Positions 1 through 6,611 of a stretch of DNA of 8,905 bases are shown piece by piece. The stretch lies in contig JAHHTB010000073.1 in the NCBI GenBank assembly GCA_020024855.1, forward strand, positions 1 through 8,905, in the 5' to 3' direction. Each line of letters begins with the position of its first letter. The stretch's first letter is position 1. This DNA is from Fusobacterium sp. Lineage in GTDB: Bacteria > Fusobacteriota > Fusobacteriia > Fusobacteriales > Fusobacteriaceae. Made by a program: the position numbers and the translations under genes. A model generated the notes under the pieces. It was not told where the DNA came from and made no database searches. It was given only the letters and a program-made list of their open reading frames with translations.

Positions 1-34
1 TTTCAGTCTTCAATGTAATTTAAAAATTAATAAT

Positions 35-75
35 CAAGAGATGATAAATACACAATATTATTTACACTCCTCTTG
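35..75 (-). terminator. Possible weak terminator hairpin after mtnK
   Basis: On the minus strand an outer 6-bp stem (CAAGAG at plus positions 35-40 with CTCTTG at 70-75) encloses a second AT-rich stem (44-50 with 59-65). The sequence beyond it on the minus strand is T-rich but broken by A residues. It lies about 40 bases past the mtnK stop, where the operon would be expected to end. The stem is weak and the T run imperfect, so it may be only a 3'-end or processing structure. The rest of positions 1-116 is AT-rich and shows no gene. Confidence 0.3.
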
Positions 76-116
76 CACTTTTATTGTTGTTGTAAATCAT
101 AACAATTTTGTATATT

Positions 117-1274
117 TTATCTTTCTTTTATAAATCTTATTCCTACATTAATAAGTTCTCTTTCTACTTCAACTCTTTTTTCTACATTTTCAATAGTTGA
201 TACTTCCATCACTTTTGAATCTCCAACAACCCTTCTTATTATTTCAAGACCTGCTGATCCTATTGAATCTGCTAGTATTTCTTTTAAATACCAATTTTCA
301 AATCCTTCATTTGTATACATTGGATCTTTTACTAACTCTTTATATTTTTTATGAAATTTAATAATAAACATATCAAATATATCTTTTATTGTTTGAGAAA
401 GCCATTGTAAAAATTCTTCTTTTTCCTTTCCATCTTCCATAAGATATTTTCTATTAACAAGAGAAAAGAATAAATTTCCAATCACATTTCCTATATCGTA
501 TCCCATTGGACCATAAAAAGAAAACTCTGGATCTATTACTTTCATTCCATCTTTATTAATAAATATAGAACCTGAGTGTAAATCTCCATGAATAAGAGCC
601 TGTGCATTATTCATAAAATTATTTTTAAGTTTAGCTGCTTCTATACGTAGTTCTATATCATTATAAAGATATTTTTCTACAAATTCAATATTTTCAGGAA
701 TTACTATATTTCTATTTCTATCATTTACATATGGCTCTGTAAATACTAAACATTCTGAAATATCACAAAGTTCTTTATTTATAAAATCTCTAACTCTATC
801 TTTTTTCTCTGCACGATCTAAAACTAAATCTGTAGTAGGTAATAATGTATCTACAAGAAAACTACTTATCTCGTCAGCAAATTTAGGGAAAATTTTTCCT
901 ACCATAAGTTCTTTTCTTAAATTTTTATATGCTGATATATCTTCCATTACAATAACACACATTGTATCATCATAACGATATACTTTTGGTACAAATTCTG
1001 GAGAATATTCTCCCTCTAATTTTAAAATTTCTGCCTCTATTCTATTTCTATCTAAATCTAAAGGACGTCCTGATGAACGTAAAAATTTATCAGCTTGTTT
1101 TAAAACTACTGATTTTCCTGTTTCATCTTCTATTACTCTAAATATATAGTTGATGTTCCCATCGCCTATTTCTTCTCCTCTAAGGTTTGCATCTTTAGAA
1201 AAAATTCCAAAGTCTTTTGTATAAGTTATTGCATCATCAACTGACATACGGAAATGTTCTTGGTATTTATTCAT
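117..1274 (-). CDS. mtnK: 5-methylthioribose kinase (MtnK family)
   Basis: This kinase phosphorylates C1 of 5-methylthioribose with ATP to give methylthioribose-1-phosphate in the cytoplasm. The 385-residue product has the aminoglycoside-phosphotransferase-like fold and close to the usual MtnK length (about 395). Visible motifs are the nucleotide loop GDGNIN (37-42), the ATP-binding lysine in VLKQ (K59), hinge MED (110-112), catalytic loop HGDLHSGSIF (229-238, catalytic D231) and the metal-binding DPEF (248-251). HGDLHSGSIF and DPEFSFYGPMG are close to hallmark MtnK sequences. I start it at 1274 because AAGGAG sits 5 bases upstream; an in-frame ATG at 1298 has no ribosome binding site. It is the last gene of the unit, 36 bases after mtnA. 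Kinases of this family in DHAP-shunt and 5-deoxyribose clusters may also accept 5-deoxyribose, so the physiological substrate is not settled by sequence. Family assignment is secure. Confidence 0.93.
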   Translation of the reverse strand: MNKYQEHFRMSVDDAITYTKDFGIFSKDANLRGEEIGDGNINYIFRVIEDETGKSVVLKQADKFLRSSGRPLDLDRNRIEAEILKLEGEYSPEFVPKVYRYDDTMCVIVMEDISAYKNLRKELMVGKIFPKFADEISSFLVDTLLPTTDLVLDRAEKKDRVRDFINKELCDISECLVFTEPYVNDRNRNIVIPENIEFVEKYLYNDIELRIEAAKLKNNFMNNAQALIHGDLHSGSIFINKDGMKVIDPEFSFYGPMGYDIGNVIGNLFFSLVNRKYLMEDGKEKEEFLQWLSQTIKDIFDMFIIKFHKKYKELVKDPMYTNEGFENWYLKEILADSIGSAGLEIIRRVVGDSKVMEVSTIENVEKRVEVERELINVGIRFIKER

Positions 1275-1279
1275 TTTTG

Positions 1280-1285
1280 CTCCTT
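1280..1285 (-). promoter_or_regulatory. Ribosome binding site deciding the mtnK start
   Basis: On the minus strand AAGGAG is followed by a 5-base spacer and the ATG at 1274. The longer frame starting at 1298 has only AT-rich sequence upstream, so this site favours the shorter 385-residue product. Confidence 0.75.
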
Positions 1286-1310
1286 TTTCTCTCTTCATTT
1301 AAGTAATTTA

Positions 1311-2360
1311 TTAATAATATTGTTCTACTTCTTTTTCATAATATTCTACTAGATTATATGGAGAATACACTCCTTGATCTGTTACAACAGCACTTACTAA
1401 TTCAGGTGGAGTTATATCAAATGATGGATAATATCCCTCTACACCTGCAAGAGTATTTTTTATTCCATTACAACTTATAACTTCTTCTGGATTTCTCTCT
1501 TCTATAATTATATTTTCTAACCTCTTATCTTCATCAGGAATTCCTGTTACAAAATAAGGTATTCCAAAATATTTTGCTGTAATTGCAATTTGAAGAGTTC
1601 CTACTTTATTTACTATATGTCCGTCCATACTTATTGTATCTGCTGCCGAAGTAAATAAGTCTATTCCTTTTGATTTTATAGTCCATGCAGGCATGTTATC
1701 TGTTATTACTGTAACTTTAAATCCTTGATCTTTAAGAACACTTGCAGTAAGTCTTGCTCCTTGTAAATATGGTCTTGTTTCTGGGCAATAAAATTCAATT
1801 TCTTTATTTTGATTTCTTATTTCTCTTCCCATACAACCTACAATTGTTTCTCCAAAACATTGTGTCATAACTTTTCCTTTTTTAGGAAACATATTAACTA
1901 AATTTTTTGCAACTATTGACATTCTTCCATATCTTCTTTCAAGAGAATCTATCGTTCTTTTAAAAATTGCATCAACTGCAGATTCACCTTTTTCAATAGC
2001 TTCTTTTCCAACCTCATAGCAAGCATCTGTAATTAATTTCATACGATTTGCTGTTGTTGGTCTTGCATGAGAAATTACTTCTGAAGCTTCTTCAAGAAAA
2101 GCAATTTGTTTTTCTTTTGATAATCCTTGAGCTTGATAAGCTGCAAGAGCCATTCCCATTCCTGCTGCAGTATATGGTCCTGCACTTTGAGTTACCATAT
2201 CTGTTATAGCCTGTCTTACTTCATGATAATCTGTACATTCTACAAATTTTACCTCTCTTGGATAAATTCTTCTGTCAAGTATTCTTACCTTTCCATCTTC
2301 ATACCATGCAATATTTTCATATTGAAGCATAAATGCTAAACCATCATCCATTCTTTTCAT
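1311..2360 (-). CDS. mtnA: MtnA-like S-methyl-5-thioribose-1-phosphate isomerase, divergent
   Basis: This 349-residue protein belongs to the MtnA/eIF2B-related isomerase family (B. subtilis MtnA is about 350). It is expected to convert the aldose 1-phosphate made by the adjacent kinase into the ribulose 1-phosphate. Conserved landmarks are RPTTANR (near 100), the probable catalytic Cys168, ETRPYLQGARLT (194-205), ITDNM (219-223), the probable catalytic Asp241 in SAAD, NKVGT (251-255) and FDITP near 314. Several usually invariant stretches are altered. The RGAPAIG phosphate-loop region reads QSAGPYTAAG, the catalytic THCN reads TQCF, and GAD reads AAD. Both catalytic residues therefore remain while the pocket around them differs, which suggests a subfamily with a shifted substrate such as 5-deoxyribose-1-phosphate. 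I start it at 2360, after AGGTGA with a 5-base spacer, not at the ATG at 2381, which lacks a ribosome binding site. The ATG at 2351 is also possible. mtnK follows closely. Confidence 0.85.
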   Translation of the reverse strand: MKRMDDGLAFMLQYENIAWYEDGKVRILDRRIYPREVKFVECTDYHEVRQAITDMVTQSAGPYTAAGMGMALAAYQAQGLSKEKQIAFLEEASEVISHARPTTANRMKLITDACYEVGKEAIEKGESAVDAIFKRTIDSLERRYGRMSIVAKNLVNMFPKKGKVMTQCFGETIVGCMGREIRNQNKEIEFYCPETRPYLQGARLTASVLKDQGFKVTVITDNMPAWTIKSKGIDLFTSAADTISMDGHIVNKVGTLQIAITAKYFGIPYFVTGIPDEDKRLENIIIEERNPEEVISCNGIKNTLAGVEGYYPSFDITPPELVSAVVTDQGVYSPYNLVEYYEKEVEQYY

Positions 2361-2365
2361 CTTTT

Positions 2366-2371
2366 TCACCT
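2366..2371 (-). promoter_or_regulatory. Ribosome binding site deciding the mtnA start
   Basis: AGGTGA on the minus strand, 5 bases before the ATG at 2360. The ATG at 2381 is preceded by an AT-rich stretch without any purine-rich match to the 16S rRNA tail. Confidence 0.6.
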
Positions 2372-2398
2372 TTTTATTCATTAATTATTTATAAAGAT

Positions 2399-2433
2399 AA
2401 TACAGAAAACTTAAAGTATAAGTTTTCTGTATT
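2399..2433 (-). other. Hairpin between the NhaC-type transporter gene and mtnA
   Basis: A perfect 15-bp inverted repeat pairs positions 2399-2413 with 2419-2433 around a 5-base loop. It sits between the transporter stop (2453) and the mtnA start (2360), about 39 bases before the ATG. On the transcribed (minus) strand the 3' side continues ATCTTTATAAATAA, too poor in consecutive T for a strong intrinsic terminator, so an RNA-stability, processing or partial-attenuation role is more likely. On the plus strand the 3' side is T-rich, but no plus-strand gene ends here. Confidence 0.7.
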
Positions 2434-2452
2434 TTATTTTTATACTATTCAA

Positions 2453-3748
2453 TTACTCATTTGTACTTTTAAAATTAGGAATTCCTGTAAGGATTGATAA
2501 AATTCCCATAGCAATCATAAGCATAGAATACCAGCAATATGGAACAATTGCACCTGGAGAAATTTGAGCCATTCCTGCAGCCATTAGTAGTTGACCTGCA
2601 TAAGGCATCAATCCTTGGAACGCTGAAGAGAATATGTCTAAAAGTCCTGCTGTTCTCTTACGATCAACACCAAACTCATCAGCTATATCTCTTGCAAGAG
2701 GTCCTGCTGTAATTATTGATACTGTATTATTTGTAGTTGCAAGATCAAGTACACTTACTAAAACTGCAATTCCTAATTCAGCACCTTTTTTACTTTTAAT
2801 TCTTGATGTAAGATTTTCAAGAATATAATCTATTCCACCATGATAATGCATAAGAGCAACAACTCCTCCTACTACCATAGCGATTATAGACATATCCTCC
2901 ATCCAACCAAATCCTCTTTGTAATATTCCAAAAATTTCAATAAATTTAAAATCTCCATGCATTAAACCTATTCCAAGTCCTAATACTATTCCGATTCCTA
3001 AAACATTAATAACATTTAAACCAATAAGAGCTAGTACTATTATAGAAAGATAAGGAATTATATTCACAAGATTATATTCATAGACTTTTCCTGCTACTCC
3101 ATTTCCACCCATTAAAGATATTAAAATAAGATTGATTATTACTGCTGGTAAAACTATTGCAAAGTTTACTTTAAACTTATCTCTCATTCCAACTTCTTGT
3201 GTTCTTGTTGCAGCAATTGTTGTATCAGAAATAAATGACATATTATCTCCAAACATTGCTCCACCAACTACTATAGCACATACAAGTGGAAGAGCTATTC
3301 CTGTTTCTCTTGCAATACCAACTGCAACTGGTGTAAGAGCACTTACTGTTCCCATTGATGTTCCCATTGAAAAACTTAATGCACATCCTACTAAAAATAA
3401 TCCTGGTAATAATGCTTTAGCTGGTAATACAGATAATCCTAAATTTACTGTTGAACTAACTGCACCCATAGCATCAGCTACTGAATAAAAAGCTCCTGCT
3501 AAAAGAAATATTACAACCATAAGAATTAATGTAGAATCTCCTGCACCTTTACAGAAAATTTCAACTTTTTGATCAAGAGTTTTTTTATCTCCCTCTTTAT
3601 TAAGAACAAATGAAACACCCATTGTAATCATGAAAGCAGTAAGAAGTGGCATACTTCCAAAATTACCTGTAAAAATTCCTGCACCTGCATATAATCCCAA
3701 GAAAATAAATAATGGGATCAAACCTTTAATGTTACCTTTCTTTTCCAT
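2453..3748 (-). CDS. NhaC-family sodium-coupled transporter
   Basis: This 431-residue integral membrane protein has roughly ten to twelve hydrophobic segments and the NhaC/IT-superfamily layout. Characteristic motifs are GTSMGT (129-134) in the first half, followed by a GGAMFGDNMSFISDTTIAA block (near 162-180) and, in the second half, LDLATTNNTVSI and FSSAFQGLMPYAGQ. It is annotated by family as a Na+/H+ antiporter, but NhaC relatives include the predicted methionine carrier MetT and organic-acid/H+ exchangers. Its place between the aldolase and the isomerase and kinase genes argues for transport of the pathway's substrate (5-methylthioribose or 5-deoxyribose) or export of an end product. That role is inferred from context only. 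I use the ATG at 3748 because AGGAGG lies exactly 7 bases upstream; a GTG immediately before it is in frame. The gap to the aldolase gene is 34 bases. Confidence 0.85.
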   Translation of the reverse strand: MEKKGNIKGLIPLFIFLGLYAGAGIFTGNFGSMPLLTAFMITMGVSFVLNKEGDKKTLDQKVEIFCKGAGDSTLILMVVIFLLAGAFYSVADAMGAVSSTVNLGLSVLPAKALLPGLFLVGCALSFSMGTSMGTVSALTPVAVGIARETGIALPLVCAIVVGGAMFGDNMSFISDTTIAATRTQEVGMRDKFKVNFAIVLPAVIINLILISLMGGNGVAGKVYEYNLVNIIPYLSIIVLALIGLNVINVLGIGIVLGLGIGLMHGDFKFIEIFGILQRGFGWMEDMSIIAMVVGGVVALMHYHGGIDYILENLTSRIKSKKGAELGIAVLVSVLDLATTNNTVSIITAGPLARDIADEFGVDRKRTAGLLDIFSSAFQGLMPYAGQLLMAAGMAQISPGAIVPYCWYSMLMIAMGILSILTGIPNFKSTNE

Positions 3749-3755
3749 CACTATC

Positions 3756-3761
3756 CCTCCT
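3756..3761 (-). promoter_or_regulatory. Ribosome binding site of the transporter gene
   Basis: A consensus AGGAGG on the minus strand with 7-base spacing to the ATG at 3748. The adjacent in-frame GTG (3749-3751) would have a spacing of only 4 bases, so ATG is preferred. Confidence 0.7.
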
Positions 3762-3782
3762 GATTTTTATATTTTATTTTTA

Positions 3783-4448
3783 TTAAATTTCTTCGTGCTC
3801 CTCTATTCTTTTTCCATAATCTTCAAATCTACCGATAACATTTTTCATTTCTTCATCTGAAAGAATATTAGGTTCTCCTACTGTTTTAGCAATAAAATAT
3901 AATTCACAACAAAATTCTACATTTTCTGCTATATTGTATGCTTCAGCAAGATTTTTTCCTCCTGTTATCATTCCATGATTACTTAAAAGAACTGCCTTTG
4001 TCCCTTTCATAGCTTCAAAAGCATTTTTTGCAAGTTTTACTGTACCATAAGTTGCATATTCTGCACAAGGAACATCTATTCCTGCAACAGCAAGTAAATA
4101 ATGTACTGCTGGAAGTTTTTTACCTGTACATGAAAGCCCTGATGCAAATTTAGAGTGGGTATGTACCATAGCATCTATATCATCTCTATATTTATAGAAA
4201 ATTCTATGCATATCAGACTCACTTGATGGAACTCTATCTCCATCAACTATTTTTCCTGTTTGTACATCAAGAATAACTATATCTTCAGGTTTAATTTTCA
4301 TATAATCTATTCCACTTGGAGTAACAGCCATAAGTCCTTTTTCTCTATTAAATATACTTATATTTCCTCCAGTTCCTTTTGTAAGCCCATCTGTAATCAT
4401 ACGCTTTCCATATTCTATAACTTCTAATCTCTCTTTTTCTAATAACAT
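3783..4448 (-). CDS. Class II (zinc) aldolase, FucA-like; probable 5-methylthioribulose-1-phosphate / 5-deoxyribulose-1-phosphate aldolase
   Basis: This 221-residue enzyme has the full L-fuculose-1-phosphate aldolase signature. It shows phosphate-binding TGGNIS (26-31), TPSGI (43-47), SSE with the probable catalytic Glu77, zinc ligands His96 and His98 in VHTHS and His158 in NHG, and the conserved PAVHY tyrosine (Y117) that aligns with catalytic Tyr113 of E. coli FucA. The C-terminal end, FEDYGKRIEE, also matches FucA. FucA-type enzymes split a ketose 1-phosphate into dihydroxyacetone phosphate and an aldehyde. With mtnA and mtnK downstream and a reductase upstream, the likely substrate is methylthioribulose-1-phosphate (giving 2-methylthioacetaldehyde) or 5-deoxyribulose-1-phosphate (giving acetaldehyde), as in the Ald2/DrdA type. 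MtnB dehydratases are in the same superfamily but resemble FucA less and occur with MtnC/MtnD. The gene starts 13 bases after the dehydrogenase stop, whose codon abuts its AAGAGG binding site, so the two are probably translated together. Confidence 0.9.
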   Translation of the reverse strand: MLLEKERLEVIEYGKRMITDGLTKGTGGNISIFNREKGLMAVTPSGIDYMKIKPEDIVILDVQTGKIVDGDRVPSSESDMHRIFYKYRDDIDAMVHTHSKFASGLSCTGKKLPAVHYLLAVAGIDVPCAEYATYGTVKLAKNAFEAMKGTKAVLLSNHGMITGGKNLAEAYNIAENVEFCCELYFIAKTVGEPNILSDEEMKNVIGRFEDYGKRIEEHEEI

Positions 4449-4461
4449 TTTTATACCTCTT

Positions 4462-5628
4462 CTACTTTGATCTTTTTAATATATTTACTATATCTTCCTT
4501 TGTAAGCTTCTTAAATCTTCCTAATGTTTCACTTCCAGCAAGAGCCTTTTCTGCCATTACTTCAAAATGTTCTTCACCTATTCCAACTTCAGAAAGTGAA
4601 ATTTTTAAACCTAAAGTTTTAAAGAATTCCTCTAGTTTTTCTATTCCTTTTAATGCTGTTTCTTCTTTAGTTGTATTTTCAACACCAAAAACTTTTACTG
4701 CAAAGTTTACAAAAACATCTATATTTTCATCTTTTACATATTTCATCCAAGCTGGGAATACTATTGCCATTCCTGCACCATGAGTTATATCATAAATAGC
4801 ACTGATTTCGTGTTCTATTCTATGTGATGACCAATCCGCTATCCTTCCACATGCAATCATTCCATTATGAGCTACTGTTGCCGACCACATAATTTGAGCT
4901 GCATTATTATAATCTCTTGGATCTTTCATTATTTTAGGTCCAAACTCAACAACTGTTCTCATTGCGGCTTCTAATAAAGCATCACTTAATTCTGTGTGTT
5001 TTGCTTGGCTAAAATATCTTTCCATTAAGTGCGACATTATATCTGTAACTCCACATGCCATTAAATATGATGGAATCGTAAAACATACTTGTGGATCTAA
5101 AATAGAAAATACTGGGAAATTTTTCTCTGTATCACAAACACATTTCAAAGATAATTCTTCATTACTTATAATTGAGCTTTCTGACATTTCTGATCCTGAA
5201 CCTGGTATTGTTAAAACAACTCCAACATTCATAGATTTTTTAGGTTCATTTTTTCCTGTAAAGAAATCCCATACATCTCCTTCATAAGCAGTTCCTAATG
5301 AAATTGCTTTAGCAGAATCTATAACACTTCCTCCACCTATAGCTAAAACAAAATTTATTCCATTTTCTTTACATATTCTTATCCCTTCGTATACAAGTGA
5401 TAATCTAGGATTAGGAACTACTCCACCAAGAGTTACATATTCTATTCCATTTTCTTCTAATGACTTTATAACTTTATCATAGATACCAAGTTTTTTTATT
5501 AAAGCTCCATCTCCTTCATAATGAACAAGTATTTTATTACTATATTCTTTTACATATTTTCCTGTTTCTTCATGAGTATCTTTTCCAAAAACTAATCTTG
5601 TAGTGCTTTTAAAATTAAAATTTTCCAT
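4462..5628 (-). CDS. Iron-containing (group III) alcohol dehydrogenase, YqhD/BDH-like; candidate aldehyde reductase of the pathway
   Basis: This 388-residue group III alcohol dehydrogenase should reduce an aldehyde with NAD(P)H in the cytoplasm. The N-terminal domain holds the dinucleotide-binding GGGSVIDSAKA (98-108). The conserved IPGSGSE stretch follows (141-147). The predicted metal ligands, by comparison with FucO, are Asp196 and His200 (in TDIMSH), His269 and His283 (in THGAG), with the conserved His273 between them. The NPRL and GDVWDFF segments are typical of butanol-dehydrogenase/YqhD-like members rather than FucO itself. It precedes the aldolase gene by 13 bases, so I infer that it removes the aldehyde the aldolase releases, forming 2-(methylthio)ethanol or ethanol and reoxidising NAD(P)H. 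Substrate and cofactor preference cannot be read from sequence. The start is supported by AGAGGAGG 4 bases before the ATG. Confidence 0.88.
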   Translation of the reverse strand: MENFNFKSTTRLVFGKDTHEETGKYVKEYSNKILVHYEGDGALIKKLGIYDKVIKSLEENGIEYVTLGGVVPNPRLSLVYEGIRICKENGINFVLAIGGGSVIDSAKAISLGTAYEGDVWDFFTGKNEPKKSMNVGVVLTIPGSGSEMSESSIISNEELSLKCVCDTEKNFPVFSILDPQVCFTIPSYLMACGVTDIMSHLMERYFSQAKHTELSDALLEAAMRTVVEFGPKIMKDPRDYNNAAQIMWSATVAHNGMIACGRIADWSSHRIEHEISAIYDITHGAGMAIVFPAWMKYVKDENIDVFVNFAVKVFGVENTTKEETALKGIEKLEEFFKTLGLKISLSEVGIGEEHFEVMAEKALAGSETLGRFKKLTKEDIVNILKRSK

Positions 5629-5672
5629 TTTTCCTCCTCTATAACATTAAAACCTGCATTGTTATTTTTCTA

Positions 5673-6437
5673 TTAAACATATTTAATTTCTACTTTAACT
5701 TTTTCAAAAATTTCTTCCCATTCATCTGATAATTTTTCCTCTGTAACAATTACATCTATTTCATCAAGCTTACATATAAGATGTGATTCTAAATTATCAA
5801 ATTTTGTTCCATCTACTATTAAGAAAAATTTTTCTGAATTAGAAATCATTTTTTTTCTAATTTCAGATTCTCTTTCACTATCATCTGTTGCTCCAAACTT
5901 TTTATTTACTGCTGTACAACTTATAAATGCTTTATTAGCATGAAGAGAATCTAATTGATTTAATGCTTGATTTCCTATAAAAGATTTTGTTCTCTTTCTA
6001 AGTCCACCACCAACACAAATTACTTTTACCCATTTTGAATCTTGAAATTCTTCAACAACTTTTAAAGAATTTGTTATAACAGTAACTTTTTTTTGATATT
6101 TGTGAATATTCTGAGCCACACAAACAGCTGTTGTACTACTGTCTATCATAATTGTGTCTCCATCTTCTATAAATTCTATACACTTATCTGCTATTTCTTG
6201 TTTTTCTGTAAGATATATTTTTTCTCTTATTTCTAAAGGGACTTGTTTATCTGATTCTGATTGAAGATAAGCTCCTCCTCTTACTCTTTTTAATACTTTT
6301 GTTTTTTCTAGTTTATCTAAATCCCTTCTAATTGTTTCTTCTGAAACTTTAAACTGCTTACTAAGAGAACTAATAACTACACTACCTTTTTCATTAAGTA
6401 TATTCTCAATCTCTTTTAGTCTTTGAATTGCTAACAT
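5673..6437 (-). CDS. DeoR-family transcriptional regulator, first gene of the operon
   Basis: The 254-residue protein has the standard DeoR/GlpR layout and length. An N-terminal winged helix-turn-helix (about 17-56, with VSEETIRRDLDKLE and RVRGGA) precedes a sugar-phosphate-sensing domain of the ribose-5-phosphate isomerase-like fold, with DSSTTA (99-104), TNSL (122-125), GGGLRKRTKSFIG (143-155) and VDGTKF (208-213). Such proteins usually repress a sugar operon and are released by a phosphorylated intermediate. Here the ligand is probably a pathway 1-phosphate, which is inference. It lies 44 bases upstream of the dehydrogenase gene with no terminator between, so it probably controls its own operon. 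I place the start at 6437 after a consensus AAGGAGG; a 13-residue longer frame from 6476 lacks a binding site and adds a basic tail not typical of the family. Confidence 0.9.
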   Translation of the reverse strand: MLAIQRLKEIENILNEKGSVVISSLSKQFKVSEETIRRDLDKLEKTKVLKRVRGGAYLQSESDKQVPLEIREKIYLTEKQEIADKCIEFIEDGDTIMIDSSTTAVCVAQNIHKYQKKVTVITNSLKVVEEFQDSKWVKVICVGGGLRKRTKSFIGNQALNQLDSLHANKAFISCTAVNKKFGATDDSERESEIRKKMISNSEKFFLIVDGTKFDNLESHLICKLDEIDVIVTEEKLSDEWEEIFEKVKVEIKYV

Positions 6438-6443
6438 TAAATG

Positions 6444-6450
6444 CCTCCTT
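6444..6450 (-). promoter_or_regulatory. Ribosome binding site deciding the deoR-family gene start
   Basis: AAGGAGG on the minus strand with a 6-base spacer to the ATG at 6437. This strong match overrides the longer open frame that begins at 6476. Confidence 0.8.
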
Positions 6451-6485
6451 GTTTTGATATATATTTTTAACTTCATCTAAAATAA

Positions 6486-6518
6486 ATTATATATCATTTT
6501 TTTAAATGTATCTATCAA
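6486..6518 (-). promoter_or_regulatory. Candidate sigma-70 promoter of the MTR/5-deoxyribose operon (proximal)
   Basis: On the minus strand a perfect TATAAT (6491-6486) lies about 49 bases before the regulator's ATG. The best upstream hexamer is TTGATA (6518-6513), but the gap to TATAAT is 21 bases; registering on the overlapping TATATA (6493-6488) reduces it to 19. The -10 is good and the spacing is not. AT-rich DNA yields such matches by chance. Confidence 0.35.
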
Positions 6519-6534
6519 ATTCACAGACTTTTTT

Positions 6535-6611
6535 CAACATCATCTAACATTTAGCCACATTTTCTTGCAACTTAACAACAAGATACCACATTATTAAAAA
6601 AATTGCAACAT
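6535..6611 (-). repeat. Helically phased short repeats upstream of the regulator gene (possible operator array)
   Basis: On the plus strand ACAT occurs at 6537, 6547, 6557, 6588 and 6608, with related GCAA at 6567 and ACAA at 6578, so the steps are close to multiples of 10 bases. Longer identical words also recur: CCACATT at 6555 and 6586 (31 apart) and TTGCAAC at 6565 and 6603 (38 apart). DeoR-family regulators often bind short direct repeats on one helix face, and this lies just upstream of a DeoR-family gene. The binding role is inferred. Simple AT-rich sequence could produce part of the pattern. Confidence 0.45.
6580..6608 (-). promoter_or_regulatory. Alternative distal promoter overlapping the repeat array
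   Basis: On the minus strand TTGCAA (6608-6603) and TATCTT (6585-6580) are separated by exactly 17 bases, with four of six matches in each box. The repeated CCACATT falls inside the spacer, so a regulator bound there would block polymerase. If this promoter is used, the transcript has a leader of about 135 bases. The match is weak and competes with the proximal candidate. Confidence 0.2.

Noticed and set aside
1..116. A further gene starting at the left edge, suggested by GAGGAGTG on the minus strand
   Set aside because: No ATG follows at a suitable distance, and the TTG and GTG frames checked close within a few codons inside the window.
3132..3488. A 118-codon open frame on the plus strand
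   Set aside because: It lies wholly antisense to the well-conserved transporter gene, has no ribosome binding site or recognisable domain, and arises from codon bias on the opposite strand. Similar plus-strand frames at 2127, 2634, 3630, 4994 and 8164 are dismissed for the same reason.
3783..4448. MtnB methylthioribulose-1-phosphate dehydratase
   Set aside because: Same superfamily, but the sequence follows FucA closely through its catalytic Glu, Tyr and C-terminal end, and no mtnC/mtnD/mtnW-type partner gene is in the window.
3783..6437. A fucose or rhamnose catabolic operon (FucA-like aldolase, FucO-like dehydrogenase, DeoR regulator)
   Set aside because: These three families do occur together in fucose regulons, but fucose isomerase and fuculokinase are missing. 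mtnK and an MtnA-like isomerase occupy the same unit, and the dehydrogenase looks YqhD/BDH-like instead of FucO-like.
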